The notes: generated from the sequence alone by a model not told the origin. Shown: positions 35,859 through 45,579, numbered from the stretch's first letter. The stretch is DNA of 64,000 nt from Xenophilus sp. E41 (GCF_003671765.1 NZ_QPIB01000012.1:325339-389338); one strand, 5' to 3'. Translations and numbers: made by a program.

Positions 35859-37496
35859 ATGGAAAGCTTCCGATTCGCAGAGCCCTATGCGCTGCCCAGC
35901 TGGCCCTTCGTGCCGCCGCCGGAACTGAACGGTGGCACCGCCCACCACCCCATCGTCATCGTGGGCGGCGGCCTGTCGGGCCTCACGCTGGCCTGCGACC
36001 TGGCCGTGCGCGGCATCCGCTCGGTGCTGCTGGACGAGGACGACACCGTCGGCGTGCGCGGCGCCTCCTCGCGCGGCATCTGCTATGCGCAGAAGAGCCT
36101 GGAGATCTTCGAGCGCCTGGGCATCTACGAGCGCATTGCGGCCAAGGGCATCACCTGGTCCTTCGGCAAGACCTTCTCGGGCGAGGAAGAGGTCTACAGC
36201 TTCAACCTGAAGACCGACAGCTGCTCGGTGCAGCCGCCCTTCATCAACCTGCAGCAGTTCTACATCGAGTGGTTCCTGGTCGAGCGCATCCTCGAGCTGG
36301 GCCTCACGGACCTGCGCTGGAAGAGCCGCCTCACCCACATCGCGCCGCGCGAGGACGGCGCGACCCTGCAGGTGGAGACGCCTGCCGGCGCCTACGCGCT
36401 GGAAGCCGGCTACGTCGTCGACGCGACCGGTGCCAACAGCCCGATCCGCACGCAGCTCGACCTTCCCGCACACGCTTCGCGCAGCACCGACCGGTGGTGC
36501 ATCAGCGATGTGCGCTTCAAGAAGCCGCTGCCCATCGAACGCTGGACCTGGGTCGATGCGCCCTTCAATGAAGGCCGCGGCGTCTGGCAGCACCTGATGG
36601 GCGATGGCGTGTGGCGCATGGACTACCAGATGCCCGACGACTGCGATGTGGCCGAGATCAGCAAGCCCGAGGTGGCCGGCGCGCGGCTGCGCGAGCAGCT
36701 CGGGCCCGACGTGGAGTTCGAGTTCGTCTGGATCGGCCCCTACGGCTACCGCGATCACCTGCTGGAGCGATTCCGCCACGGCCGCGTGTTCTTCATCGGC
36801 GACGCGGCCCACGTGGTGAGCCCCTTCGGCGCGCGTGGCGGCAACACGGGCATCCAGGATGCGGCCAACCTGGCGTGGAAGTTCGCGCTGGTGCTGCAGG
36901 GCCGGGCGGACGCATCGCTGCTGGACAGCTACGACGCCGAGCGACGGCCCGCGGCCGAGAAGAACCTCGAGGTGACCAGCCGCTCGGCCCGCTTCCTCGC
37001 GCCGCGCTCCAACGCCGAGCACCTCATGCGCAATGCGGTGGTCGCGCTGGCCAAGCGCCACGCCTTCGCGCGCGGCCTGGTCAACACCGGGCGCATGTCG
37101 GTGGCCAACGACTATCCGCCTGCCCCGCGTCTGCCCGAGGGCAGCCGCACGGTGCAGAACGTGGCGCTGCGCGCACCGGGCGGGGCGAGGACGACGCTGG
37201 CGCAGCTGCTGCGCGAGGGCACGCACGGCATCGTGCTGTGGCGAGCGCCCTCCGCGGTCGATGCCGAGGCGATGTCCACGGCCCTCGCCGGCCTGCCGGT
37301 GCGGCTGGTCGCGCTCGGCGGCAACAGCGGGCTGCCGGCCTTCGAGGTCGCCGAGGCCGAACTGGCGCACCTGGACCTCTGCGCGCCCGGCAGCCTGCTG
37401 CTGGTGCGGCCCGACGGCTACCGCGCGGCGCGCCTGGCCGCACCGACGCCCGCCGCCGTGGCTGCCGCCGTCCGCAACGCCTTCGCACTGCACTGA
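35859..37496 (+). CDS. FAD-dependent aromatic hydroxylase (MhpA-like)
   Basis: 545 residues of the class A flavoprotein monooxygenase family. G-G-G-L-S-G in the N-terminal strand binds the ADP of FAD, a mid-protein V-D-A-T-G-A-N motif and the late F-F-I-G-D-A-A-H-V-V-S-P-F-G-A-R-G-G-N block are the DG/GD motifs. A C-terminal thioredoxin-like extension from about residue 440 matches phenol-hydroxylase types. It likely hydroxylates an aromatic ring with NAD(P)H and O2, giving the substrate for the VOC dioxygenase. Confidence 0.88.
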   Translation: MESFRFAEPYALPSWPFVPPPELNGGTAHHPIVIVGGGLSGLTLACDLAVRGIRSVLLDEDDTVGVRGASSRGICYAQKSLEIFERLGIYERIAAKGITWSFGKTFSGEEEVYSFNLKTDSCSVQPPFINLQQFYIEWFLVERILELGLTDLRWKSRLTHIAPREDGATLQVETPAGAYALEAGYVVDATGANSPIRTQLDLPAHASRSTDRWCISDVRFKKPLPIERWTWVDAPFNEGRGVWQHLMGDGVWRMDYQMPDDCDVAEISKPEVAGARLREQLGPDVEFEFVWIGPYGYRDHLLERFRHGRVFFIGDAAHVVSPFGARGGNTGIQDAANLAWKFALVLQGRADASLLDSYDAERRPAAEKNLEVTSRSARFLAPRSNAEHLMRNAVVALAKRHAFARGLVNTGRMSVANDYPPAPRLPEGSRTVQNVALRAPGGARTTLAQLLREGTHGIVLWRAPSAVDAEAMSTALAGLPVRLVALGGNSGLPAFEVAEAELAHLDLCAPGSLLLVRPDGYRAARLAAPTPAAVAAAVRNAFALH

Positions 37497-37503
37497 CTGC
37501 GCC

Positions 37504-37695
37504 ATGCCCCTGATCACCGAGCCCCACATCCCCGACCCCGACGGCTTCTACGCCGCCTGGCTGCAGGCCCACGAGGGGCTGAGCGACGGTGCAAGCGCCG
37601 AGCTCAACGCGCGCCTGGTGCTGCTGCTGGCCAACCAGTGTGGCGACCAAGCCACGCTGCTGGCCTGCATCGCGGCAGCTCGCGAGGCCGCCTGA
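37504..37695 (+). CDS. DUF2783 small protein
   Basis: 63 residues, acidic, no signal peptide or membrane segment; resembles DUF2783 proteins that commonly follow FAD-dependent hydroxylase genes. Starts 7 bp after the hydroxylase stop. It could be a small partner or stabiliser of the hydroxylase; function unknown. Confidence 0.7.
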   Translation: MPLITEPHIPDPDGFYAAWLQAHEGLSDGASAELNARLVLLLANQCGDQATLLACIAAAREAA

Positions 37696-37715
37696 ACCAG
37701 AATCCACGATCCACG

Positions 37716-38678
37716 ATGAACACCACGGTCTCCTTCGCCTCCGCCTCCGACACCCGCGAGCAGAAGCCGCAGGTGCGCGAACTCGCGCCCGGCGTCTACG
37801 GCTACATCAGCGACTTCGATCCCAACTGCGGCTTCGTGGTCGGCGACGAGCATGTGGTGCTGATCGACACCCGCCCCACGCCGCGCATGGCGCGCGACTT
37901 CCTCGCCGCCATCCGCACGGTGACGGACAAGCCGATCAAGTTCATCGTGCTCACCCACTACCACGCGGTGCGCGTGATGGGTGCGAGCGCCTTCCCCGAG
38001 GTGGCGGCCATCATCGCCAGCCAGGGCACGCTGGACTGGATCCGCACGCGCGGCCAGGCGGATTTCGACTCCGAGGTCGGCCGCTTCCCGCGCCTCTTCC
38101 AGGGCGTGGAGGAGATCCCCGGCCTGACGATGCCCACGATGAGCTTCGAGCGCGGGATGAGCCTGTGGCTGGGTGCGGACCGCGAGCTGCGCCTGCTCGC
38201 CCTCGGCCGTGGTCACTCGAGCGGCGACACGGTGGCCTGGCTGCCCGACTGCGGCGTGTGCTTCTCGGGCGACGTGGTGGAGAACCACTGCGGCGTGTAC
38301 GCCGGCGATGCCTACATCCAGGACTGGGCCGGCACGCTCGATGCCGTGAAGGCGCTGCGTCCGCGTGTGCTGGTGCCGGGCCGCGGCGCGGTACTGCAGG
38401 ACGAAGACGCTTGCGCCGAGGCGATCGAGCTCACGAAGGACTTCCTCTCCACGCTGCTGGGCGCCGTGCGGGCCGGCATCGACGCGGGCGACACGCTCAA
38501 GGGCTGCTTCGCACGCGCCGAGGCCGCCATGACGCCGCGCTTTGGCAGCTGGCCCGTGTTCCAGCACGTGCTGCCCTTCGACGTTTCGCGCGCCTACGAC
38601 GAACTCACCGGCACCGAGCACCCGGTCGTGTGGACCGCAGAGCGCGACCGCGAGCTCTGGCAGGTGCTGCGCGGCTGA
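37716..38678 (+). CDS. MBL-fold protein with incomplete metal motif
   Basis: 320 residues with the metallo-beta-lactamase fold: V-L-I-D-T-R strand, T-H-Y-H (H81, H83), late G-H-S-S-G-D and F-S-G-D-V-V-E. The canonical H-x-H-x-D-H is H81-Y-H83-A-V85-R86, so the second-site Asp and His are missing; one metal at most. Third or later ligands are in G-H-S-S-G-D. It may hydrolyse a thioester or lactone in the pathway. Separated from DUF2783 by 20 bp. Confidence 0.82.
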   Translation: MNTTVSFASASDTREQKPQVRELAPGVYGYISDFDPNCGFVVGDEHVVLIDTRPTPRMARDFLAAIRTVTDKPIKFIVLTHYHAVRVMGASAFPEVAAIIASQGTLDWIRTRGQADFDSEVGRFPRLFQGVEEIPGLTMPTMSFERGMSLWLGADRELRLLALGRGHSSGDTVAWLPDCGVCFSGDVVENHCGVYAGDAYIQDWAGTLDAVKALRPRVLVPGRGAVLQDEDACAEAIELTKDFLSTLLGAVRAGIDAGDTLKGCFARAEAAMTPRFGSWPVFQHVLPFDVSRAYDELTGTEHPVVWTAERDRELWQVLRG

Positions 38679-38721
38679 GTTTCTTTTCCCCCGATTCCCC
38701 ACCACCGAAGGAGACAACCCG

Positions 38722-39693
38722 ATGAACCGATTCGTGCGCGCCCTCGGCGCCTGCCTGGCCCTCGCCGCCGCCGGCGCCGCCGTGGCGCAGGGCGCCTACC
38801 CCAGCCAGCCGCTGAAGTGGATCGTGCCCTACGTGGCCGGCGGCGGCACCGACAACCTGGCGCGCTCGCTGGCCGATGCCATGCAGCCGTCCTTCGGGCA
38901 GCCGATCCTGATCGACAACCGCCCGGGCGCGTCGACCAACATCGGCGTCGCCGCGCTGATGCAGTCCAAGCCCGACGGCTACACCATCATGCAGGCCGAG
39001 AACGCGGCGCTGCTCTTCAACGAGCACATGTTCGCCAAGCTGCCGTACAAGCCGGCCAGCGACTTCACCTACATCGGCGCCATCGGCCGCTTCCCGGTCG
39101 CGCTGGCCGTCACGCCCAACTTTCCGGCCAAGACGGTGGCGGAGTTCGTGAGCTACGTGAAGGCCAACCCCGACAAGGTGAGCTACGCCTCGCCCGGCAA
39201 CGGCTCGCCGCACCACATGGCGATGGAGCTGTTCAAGCAGAAGGCCGGCCTCACGATCGCGCACGTGCCGTACAAGGGCGCGGCGCCGGCGATGACCGAT
39301 GTGGTGAGCGGCCAGGTCGGCACCATGATGCTGGACCTGGCCTCGGGCCTGCAGTTCATCAAGTCGGGCAAGGTGCGGGTGCTCGCGATCGCGCTGCCGC
39401 AGCGCGCCGCCGCCCTGCCCGACCTGCCGACCTTCGCCGAGCTGGGCTATCCGGACGTCAACGCCTATGCCTTCCACGGCCTCATCGGCCCGGCGGGCAT
39501 GCCCAAGGAAGCGGTGGATCGCATCAACGCCGAGCTGCACAAGGCGATGCAGTCGCCCAAGGTGACGCGCCTGTTCGCCGACTTCGGCTTCGAGGCGATG
39601 CCCGGCACGCCGCAGGACTTCTACAAGACGGCCCGGGCCGAGAGCGAGCGCTGGGGCAGGATCATCCAGGCCGCCGGCGTGAAGCTCGACTGA
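38722..39693 (+). CDS. Bug-family tripartite tricarboxylate transporter receptor
   Basis: 323 residues, periplasmic binding protein with a Sec signal (cut after A-V-A-Q). P-Y-V-A-G-G-G-T-D-N-L-A-R and R-P-G-A-S-T-N-I-G are family hallmarks that hold the ligand carboxylate. TctA/B membrane parts are not next to it, as is usual for Bug proteins. Last gene of the catabolic cluster; likely binds the imported aromatic acid. Confidence 0.92.
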   Translation: MNRFVRALGACLALAAAGAAVAQGAYPSQPLKWIVPYVAGGGTDNLARSLADAMQPSFGQPILIDNRPGASTNIGVAALMQSKPDGYTIMQAENAALLFNEHMFAKLPYKPASDFTYIGAIGRFPVALAVTPNFPAKTVAEFVSYVKANPDKVSYASPGNGSPHHMAMELFKQKAGLTIAHVPYKGAAPAMTDVVSGQVGTMMLDLASGLQFIKSGKVRVLAIALPQRAAALPDLPTFAELGYPDVNAYAFHGLIGPAGMPKEAVDRINAELHKAMQSPKVTRLFADFGFEAMPGTPQDFYKTARAESERWGRIIQAAGVKLD

Positions 39694-39712
39694 GCTCGAT
39701 TGCCCCTGGATC

Positions 39713-39754
39713 GATAGCTGCCAGCGCCCGTCCGACGGGCGCTTGGGCCACTTT
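39713..39754 (+). repeat. Interspersed element, copy 6 (convergent gap)
   Basis: GATAGCTGCC followed by AGCGCCCGTCCGACGGGCGCT, a strong hairpin, then GGGCCACTTTT. In the 75-bp gap between the convergent Bug receptor and azlD genes; the hairpin plus T-run probably works as a terminator for the + strand. Confidence 0.7.
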
Positions 39755-39768
39755 TCGCTCGAGACGGC

Positions 39769-40107
39769 CTACCAGCCCAGGACGAGGTGCATAGGCAGGT
39801 ACACCGCCATGCCCGCCAGCATCGTGCCCAGCACGCCGCCGCGCCAGAAGTACCAGACCACGCCGGCCAGCGCGCCGTAGAGCCGGGCGTCCTGCCAGGT
39901 GTGGATGAGCTGGCCGTTGCTCATCACGATCTCGGGCGCGATGACGGCCGCCAGTGCCGCGGCCGGCGCGTAGTGCAGCGCGCGGTGCGCCCACTCGGGC
40001 AGGCCCCAGGGGCGGTCGAGGATGAAGAAGAAGCAGCGGGTAAGCACCGTGACGGCGGCGAGGCCCACGATGACGGCCAGTGTCCAGAGATCGGTCTGGC
40101 CCCTCAT
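39769..40107 (-). CDS. azlD: AzlD-type branched-chain amino acid exporter subunit
   Basis: 112 residues with four hydrophobic helices (T-V-L-T-R-C-F-F motif). AzlD is the small subunit that partners AzlC to export branched-chain amino acids or their analogues at the inner membrane. Overlaps azlC by 4 bp. Confidence 0.88.
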   Translation of the reverse strand: MRGQTDLWTLAVIVGLAAVTVLTRCFFFILDRPWGLPEWAHRALHYAPAAALAAVIAPEIVMSNGQLIHTWQDARLYGALAGVVWYFWRGGVLGTMLAGMAVYLPMHLVLGW

Positions 40108-40844
40108 CGCGCGTCCTCCGCCTCGGGATTGAGCCCGAACTGCTTTTCAAGCCAGAAGCAGAGCAGGACGGCGGCACCGATGGCAGCCACGATGTTGAGC
40201 TTGAAGGGCAAGGCGAAAGCTGCGACCGCGGTCGCGCAGGCGATGAGCACGGCCAGCACGCGCAGCGGCGTGGTCGCCATCGAGCAGGTCACGGCCACCA
40301 GGCTCAGCACGCCGGCGAAGCCCAGGCCCCATTGGGTCGGGATGAAGTTGGCCAGCGCGATGCCCAGGAGGCTCATGCCCATCCACACGCACCAGTTGAT
40401 GGCGTAGCCGCCCGTGAGGTAGGCCTCCTGCGCAGCGCGTTCGGCGGGGTCGTCGCTGGGCTGCGGGAAGCGCCGCGTGAACAGGGCATAGCTCATGTCG
40501 GCCGTGAGGTAGCCGTGCAGGATGCGGCGCCAGCGCGGCATGTGCATGAGGTAGGGCCGCAGGTGCAGGCTGAAGACGACGAAGCGCAGGTTGACGCAGA
40601 AGCCCGTGGCCAGCACCACCCAGGCCGGCGCGCCGGCGATCAGCAGCGGGATGGCGGCGAGCTGCGAGCTGCCGGCGAAGACCAGCAGCGTCATCGCCAC
40701 GGACTCGGTCACGCTCATGCCGGCCTTGAGCATGGCCACGCCGGTCATCAGCCCCCAGGCGCCGATGCCGATGGCGATGGCCGCCATGTCGCGCCACCCC
40801 TCGCGGAAGGCCGGATGCCGCCGGATCGCGGGCGACAGGAACAT
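40104..40844 (-). CDS. azlC: AzlC-type branched-chain amino acid exporter subunit
   Basis: 246 residues with about five to six helices; F-A-G-S-S-Q-L-A and N-L-R-F-V-V-F-S are AzlC blocks. Its ATG shares one base with the fmt stop, so expression is coupled to fmt, and it is coupled to azlD. The link to fmt/def is positional; no functional tie is evident. Confidence 0.9.
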   Translation of the reverse strand: MFLSPAIRRHPAFREGWRDMAAIAIGIGAWGLMTGVAMLKAGMSVTESVAMTLLVFAGSSQLAAIPLLIAGAPAWVVLATGFCVNLRFVVFSLHLRPYLMHMPRWRRILHGYLTADMSYALFTRRFPQPSDDPAERAAQEAYLTGGYAINWCVWMGMSLLGIALANFIPTQWGLGFAGVLSLVAVTCSMATTPLRVLAVLIACATAVAAFALPFKLNIVAAIGAAVLLCFWLEKQFGLNPEAEDAR

Positions 40845-41809
40845 CAGGCGTCGGGCAGGCCGAAGACCTGGCCGGGCTTGATGTCGAAACCGCGCAGGAA
40901 ATCGGCCGCCGGCAGGCGCTTGCCGCCGGGGCGCTGGAGCTCGGTGAGGGTCACGGCCGAATCGACGGCAGCCACCACGATGCCGCTTTCGGGCGCTGCG
41001 GCCAGGATCGTGCCGGGTGGCGCGCCGGGCGCCGCACCCTCGGCGTGGGCGGCCCAGAGCTTGACCGTCTCGCCATCGATGTCGCTGCTGGCACCAGGGA
41101 AAGGATCGAAAGCGCGGATGCGCCGCACGATGGCGTGGGCCGGCTGCGCCCAGTCGATGCGCGCCTCGGCCTTCTCGACCTTGTGGGCGTAGGTCACGCC
41201 CTCGGCAGGCTGCGGCGTGCGGGTCAGGGTGCCGGACTCGGCCTGGCGCAGCGCCTGGACGACGAGGCGCCCGCCCATCGCGGCCAGCCGGTCGTGCAGC
41301 CGGGCGGTGTTGTCGTCGCCGATGGGGAGCGATTCGGCAAGGAGCATGTCGCCGGTGTCCAGCCCGGCGTCCATCTGCATGATGGTGACGCCGGTCTGCG
41401 CATCACCCGCCTCGATCGCCCGGTGGATGGGCGCCGCACCGCGCCAGCGCGGCAACAGGCTGGCGTGGATGTTCAGGCACCCCAGGCGAGGGGTGTCCAG
41501 CACCCATTGCGGCAGGATGAGGCCGTAAGCGGCAACCACCATCGCATCGGCGTTGGCGGCTTCCAGCGCGGCCTTCGCCGCTGCGGCGTCCTCGGGGTAC
41601 TTGCCGTCCAGCCGCAGGCTGCGTGGTTGCGCCACGGGCCAGCCGTGCTCGAGCGCGTAGGCCTTCACGGGGGAGGCCTGGAGCTTCATGCCACGGCCGG
41701 CGGGGCGGTCGGGCTGGGTCAGCACGAGCGCGATCTCGAAGCCCGCCTCGTTCAGGGCCTGGAGCGCAACGCGTGCGAATTCGGGCGTGCCCGCGAAGAC
41801 GAGGCGCAC
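40844..41809 (-). CDS. fmt: Methionyl-tRNA formyltransferase
   Basis: 321 residues. F-A-G-T-P-E-F-A at the N-terminus, I-L-P-Q-W-V-L, catalytic [16 protein letters not shown], and a C-terminal OB-like domain. Formylates initiator Met-tRNA with 10-formyl-THF. GTG 41809 starts 2 bp after the upstream lipoprotein stop. Forms an operon def-lipoprotein-fmt-azlC-azlD. Confidence 0.96.
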   Translation of the reverse strand: MRLVFAGTPEFARVALQALNEAGFEIALVLTQPDRPAGRGMKLQASPVKAYALEHGWPVAQPRSLRLDGKYPEDAAAAKAALEAANADAMVVAAYGLILPQWVLDTPRLGCLNIHASLLPRWRGAAPIHRAIEAGDAQTGVTIMQMDAGLDTGDMLLAESLPIGDDNTARLHDRLAAMGGRLVVQALRQAESGTLTRTPQPAEGVTYAHKVEKAEARIDWAQPAHAIVRRIRAFDPFPGASSDIDGETVKLWAAHAEGAAPGAPPGTILAAAPESGIVVAAVDSAVTLTELQRPGGKRLPAADFLRGFDIKPGQVFGLPDA

Positions 41810-41811
41810 GC

Positions 41812-42315
41812 TCAGTTCCGGTCGCCGCCGAGGTTGCCGGGCACGAAGCGCAGGTCGTCGCCCACGTGCCAACGGCGCACCACGCCCTGCGGATCGATGT
41901 AGATGTAGAGCAGGCGCGGGCTGTTCGCCTGCAGGTAACGCCACTGCCACACGTCGCCGTCGAAGGAGCTCACGCGCGTGACCTGCTCGGGCCGGCCGAA
42001 GGTGTAGAGCACGTCAGGCACGCGCCACGCGTCGGTGCGGATCGCCTGGGCGAACACCGTGTCGTTCATCGCCTGCGTGACCGCGACGACCCGGCCGTCC
42101 GCATCCAGATCGACGTCGTTGACCTCGAAGCCGGCCGGCTGGCGCGAGTACTGGAGCCGCTCGCCGCCGCCCGGCCGGGGGTAGGTCGCGGTGGGCGCGC
42201 CCAGTTGCCGCAGCGCATCAGCGCGGGATGTGCCCAGCGGCAGGCGGGCGGGGTCGCTGGCGCAGCCCGCCAGTCCGATGAGGGCGGCGCCGAGGATCGC
42301 GGCGAGGCAGCGCAT
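41812..42315 (-). CDS. Outer-membrane lipoprotein of unknown function between def and fmt
   Basis: 167 residues. Lipobox G-L-A-G-C, then a SmpA/OmlA-like pattern: L-G[14 protein letters not shown], then repeated W-R-x-x-x-V-L-Y-T-F and a V-V-R-R-W-H-V end. It resembles small BamE-like lipoproteins by layout only. An in-frame GTG at 42321 overlaps the def stop (GTGA); I prefer ATG 42315. Function unknown. Confidence 0.75.
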   Translation of the reverse strand: MRCLAAILGAALIGLAGCASDPARLPLGTSRADALRQLGAPTATYPRPGGGERLQYSRQPAGFEVNDVDLDADGRVVAVTQAMNDTVFAQAIRTDAWRVPDVLYTFGRPEQVTRVSSFDGDVWQWRYLQANSPRLLYIYIDPQGVVRRWHVGDDLRFVPGNLGGDRN

Positions 42316-42317
42316 CG

Positions 42318-42845
42318 TCACGCCCCGCGGCGCCCGTCGCGCTGCTCCTCGCGTTGCTGCTTCACGAGCTTGGTCTTGATGCGGTTGCGCTTGAGCGGCG
42401 AGAGGTACTCGACGAACACCTTGCCGCGCAGGTGATCCAGCTCGTGCTGGATGCACACGGCCAGCAGGCCCTCGGCCTCGATCGTGCGGGCGTCGCCGTG
42501 CTCGTCGAGCGCCGTCACTTTGACGGCCGTGGAGCGCTCCACGCCGTCGTAGATGCCGGGCACCGACAGGCAGCCTTCCTCGTTGATCACCTTCTCGTCG
42601 CTGGCCCAGACGATCTCGGGGTTGATCAGCACCACCGGCTGGTTGCGCTCTTCGGAAATGTCGATGACGACCACCCGCTCGTGCACGTCGATCTGGGTCG
42701 CGGCCAGCCCGATGCCGTTGGCCTCGTACATCGTTTCGATCATGTCGGCCACCAGGGCCTTGATGCGTGCATCCACGCCCTGCACCGGCTTGGCGACCGT
42801 GTGCAGGCGGGGATCGGGGTAGCTCAAAATGGTTCGCAGGGCCAT
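42318..42845 (-). CDS. def: Peptide deformylase
   Basis: 175 residues with all three motifs: [15 protein letters not shown] and Q-H-E-L-D-H-L-R-G (Fe2+ ligands Cys, His, His). Removes N-formyl from nascent proteins. ATG 42845 (M-A-L-R-T-I-L) is the normal start; the 36 extra upstream codons are unconserved. The C-terminal K-R-N-R-I-K-T-K tail is basic, as in class I enzymes that bind the ribosome. Confidence 0.96.
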   Translation of the reverse strand: MALRTILSYPDPRLHTVAKPVQGVDARIKALVADMIETMYEANGIGLAATQIDVHERVVVIDISEERNQPVVLINPEIVWASDEKVINEEGCLSVPGIYDGVERSTAVKVTALDEHGDARTIEAEGLLAVCIQHELDHLRGKVFVEYLSPLKRNRIKTKLVKQQREEQRDGRRGA

Positions 42846-43016
42846 GAATCGGGGGGAAGTTGTGGCTATTTTCGCCATTTCCGCAACCCCACGCCCCTGC
42901 GCGGTGCGATTGACGTTGCCGTACCGGGGGCTTCGGCGCAAAATTCGTTGCAAATTGTGAGTATTTGTTCACCTGCCGGGGCGCGTCGATGCTGCGGGGG
43001 TGACGACCATCCGTCC

Positions 43017-44351
43017 ATGAAGCAGTCCAGCCTCCGCCTTCGTCCGCGCCCGCAACCTGCCGCCCTCGCGGGCGCGCTGGCCGCCGCCCTGACCCTGATC
43101 GGTGCCGCCGGTGAGGCCCAGGCGCAGACCTACCCCGTCACGCCGCAGCAGCGCGCGACAGCGCAGCAGGCGGCCGCGCAGGGCGTGCCGCTGTCCGAAC
43201 TGGCGCCCAACGCGCCCGACGAATACACCGTGCGCCGCGGCGACACGCTGTGGGCCATCTCCCGCATGTACCTGAGGAGCCCCTGGCGCTGGCCCGAGCT
43301 GTGGGGCATGAACATGGGCGAGATCGCCAACCCGCACCGCATCTACCCGGGGCAGGTGCTGTACCTGGACAAGAGTGGCGGCCGCGCCCGCCTGTCGCTG
43401 CGCCGCGGTGGCGGTTTCTCCAGTGATGGCGGCACGATCAAGCTGTCGCCGCGCACCCGCTTCGACTCGGCGACGGACCTGGCGCTGCCGACCCTGAACC
43501 CCAGCCTGATCGAGCCCTTCCTCACCGAGCCTGAAGTGGTCGACGAGGAAAGCACGATCACCCAGGCCCCGCGCATCGTCGCCGGCAACGACAGCCGCGT
43601 GATGATGACCCGCGGCGACCGCCTCTACGCCCGCGGCGGCCCCGACGCCCCGTTGGTCGAGACGCCCGGCCCGCTCAAGACCTACCGCGTGTTCCGCGGC
43701 GCCACGGCGCTCAAGGACCCGGTCACCGGCGAGATCCTGGGTTACGAAGCCCAGTACCTGGGCAAGGTGCAACTGCAGCGCGGCGAAAGCTCCGAGGTCA
43801 CCAGCCCGCAGGCTGCGAGCGCGGCGGCACCCGCTGCCACCGGTGCGCAACTGAGCGTCTGCGGCGAATGCACGGCGCCAGCGCCCGTCGTCGAAACGAC
43901 CGCCGGCGCGCCACTGCCGGCGGGCACGACCGCCGTGCCCGCCACGCTCGACGTGGTCGCCGCGCGCGAGGAGATCAGGGCCGGCGACCGCCTGCTGCCC
44001 GAACCGCCGCGCAAGCTAGTCAGCTACGTCCCCCGTGCACCGCGACAGGTCATCACCGACGGCCGCATCGTGTCGATCTACGGCAGCGCCGTGAGCTTCG
44101 CGGGCCAGAACCAGGTGGTGTCGATCAACAAGGGCGAGCGCGACGGCATCGAAAGCGGCCACGTGCTCGCCATCCTGAAGAACGGCGAAACCATCGTCGA
44201 CCGCACCGGCGGCGGCAAGGAAACGCTGAAGCTGCCCAACGAGCGCATCGGCCTGCTGATGGTGTTCCGCACCTTCACCAAGGTCTCGTACGCGCTGGTG
44301 CTCGAGATCACCGACACGCCGCGCGCCGGCGACCTGCTGGCCAACCCCTGA
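43017..44351 (+). CDS. LysM peptidoglycan-binding protein
   Basis: 444 residues. Signal peptide (cleavage after E-A-Q-A-Q), a LysM domain at about 70-125 (Y-T-V-R-R-G-D-T-L-W-A-I-S), then a long region with beta-rich segments (Y-A-R-G, Y-R-V-F-R-G, Y-V-P-R-A-P). It lies first in a LysM-dprA-smg run, a common beta-proteobacterial order. Binds glycan in the periplasm; enzymatic role not seen. Confidence 0.9.
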   Translation: MKQSSLRLRPRPQPAALAGALAAALTLIGAAGEAQAQTYPVTPQQRATAQQAAAQGVPLSELAPNAPDEYTVRRGDTLWAISRMYLRSPWRWPELWGMNMGEIANPHRIYPGQVLYLDKSGGRARLSLRRGGGFSSDGGTIKLSPRTRFDSATDLALPTLNPSLIEPFLTEPEVVDEESTITQAPRIVAGNDSRVMMTRGDRLYARGGPDAPLVETPGPLKTYRVFRGATALKDPVTGEILGYEAQYLGKVQLQRGESSEVTSPQAASAAAPAATGAQLSVCGECTAPAPVVETTAGAPLPAGTTAVPATLDVVAAREEIRAGDRLLPEPPRKLVSYVPRAPRQVITDGRIVSIYGSAVSFAGQNQVVSINKGERDGIESGHVLAILKNGETIVDRTGGGKETLKLPNERIGLLMVFRTFTKVSYALVLEITDTPRAGDLLANP

Positions 44352-44370
44352 GCCTCGGGGTCCTGCGGCG

Positions 44371-45513
44371 GTGGAACGGGACGAGCTCGCCGGCTGGCTG
44401 CGGCTCTCCCTGACGCCGGGCATCGGCGACGGCACGGCGCGCCGCTTGCTGGCGGCTTTCGGCCTGCCCGATGCCGTCTTCGGCCAGTCGCAGGCCGCGC
44501 TGGAGCAGGTCTGCAGCGCCGCGCAGGCGAAGGCCCTGACCACCGTCCCACCCGACTTCGAAGACGCGCTCGGTCGCACCCGGCAATGGTTGCGTGAAGC
44601 CGAGGGCACACGGGTGGCGCGTGCCATCGTGACTCTGGGCGACGCTGCCTACCCGGCCGACCTGCTGCAGACGGCCGACCCACCGCTCATGCTGTACGTC
44701 ATGGGCAGGCCGCACCATGCACTCGCCCGCCTGGCCGAGCAGGCCATCGCGATCGTCGGCAGCCGCAACCCCACGCCCCAGGGCGCCATCGATGCGCGCC
44801 TGTTCGGGCGCACCCTCGCGGCCAGCGGCCTCACGGTCGTCTCGGGCCTGGCGCTGGGGGTGGACGGTGCCGCGCACGATGGCGCGCTGGAAGGCGCAGC
44901 GCCGGAGATGGACCTCGCCACCGTGGCCGTGGTGGGCACCGGGCTGGACCGCGTGTACCCCGCGCGCCATCGCGAGCTGGCGCACCGCATCGCGCAGCGC
45001 GGGCTGATCGTCAGCGAGTTCCCGCTCGGCACGCCGCCGCTGAACCAGAACTTTCCCAAGCGCAACCGGTTGATCGCGGCCCTGTCCCGAGGCACGCTGG
45101 TGGTCGAGGCAGCCCTGGCCTCGGGCTCGCTCATCACCGCGCGGCTGGCGGTGGAACAGGGCAAGGAGGTGTTCGCCATTCCGGGCTCGATCCACTCGCC
45201 GCAGTCGCGGGGCTGCCATGCGCTGATCCGCCAGGGTGCGAAGCTGGTCGAGTCGGTGCAGGACGTCTTCGAGGAACTGCAGCCCGGTGCCGCGCTGCAC
45301 GACGGCGCCCCCGCCGCCGGCACGGACGAAGAAGACGCCGAACCGCATGGCCTGCTCGCGCAGATGGGCCACGACCCGGTGAGCCTCGATGCGCTCGGCG
45401 CCCGCACGGGCCAGAGTGCCGCCGACCTGCAGGTCGCCCTGCTCGAACTCGAGCTCGACGGCCAGGTCGCACGCCTGCCCGGCGGCCTGTTCCAGCGCAC
45501 GGCGCGCGGCTGA
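44371..45513 (+). CDS. dprA: DNA-processing protein DprA
   Basis: 380 residues. Rossmann-like core: I-A-I-V-G-S-R-N-P-T, V-S-G-L-A-L-G-V-D-G-A-A-H, and G-T-G-L-D-R-V-Y-P; C-terminal winged helix about 310-380. Loads RecA onto incoming single-stranded DNA during natural transformation. GTG start at 44371, 19 bp after the LysM gene. Suggests the strain has, or had, natural competence. Confidence 0.95.
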   Translation: MERDELAGWLRLSLTPGIGDGTARRLLAAFGLPDAVFGQSQAALEQVCSAAQAKALTTVPPDFEDALGRTRQWLREAEGTRVARAIVTLGDAAYPADLLQTADPPLMLYVMGRPHHALARLAEQAIAIVGSRNPTPQGAIDARLFGRTLAASGLTVVSGLALGVDGAAHDGALEGAAPEMDLATVAVVGTGLDRVYPARHRELAHRIAQRGLIVSEFPLGTPPLNQNFPKRNRLIAALSRGTLVVEAALASGSLITARLAVEQGKEVFAIPGSIHSPQSRGCHALIRQGAKLVESVQDVFEELQPGAALHDGAPAAGTDEEDAEPHGLLAQMGHDPVSLDALGARTGQSAADLQVALLELELDGQVARLPGGLFQRTARG

Positions 45514-45579
45514 AGGGCCGATCCGTGGCGCATGCGCCACGTTCGCGTGCGCCTTCACCGTGCTGGGCTATATTGGGTC

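Noticed and set aside
37716-38678. MBL-fold gene as a beta-lactamase
   Set aside because: Metal motif is incomplete and the setting is a catabolic cluster; no resistance link.
43017-44351. LysM protein as a peptidoglycan hydrolase
   Set aside because: No amidase, NlpC/P60 or M23 motif is present; only binding is supported.
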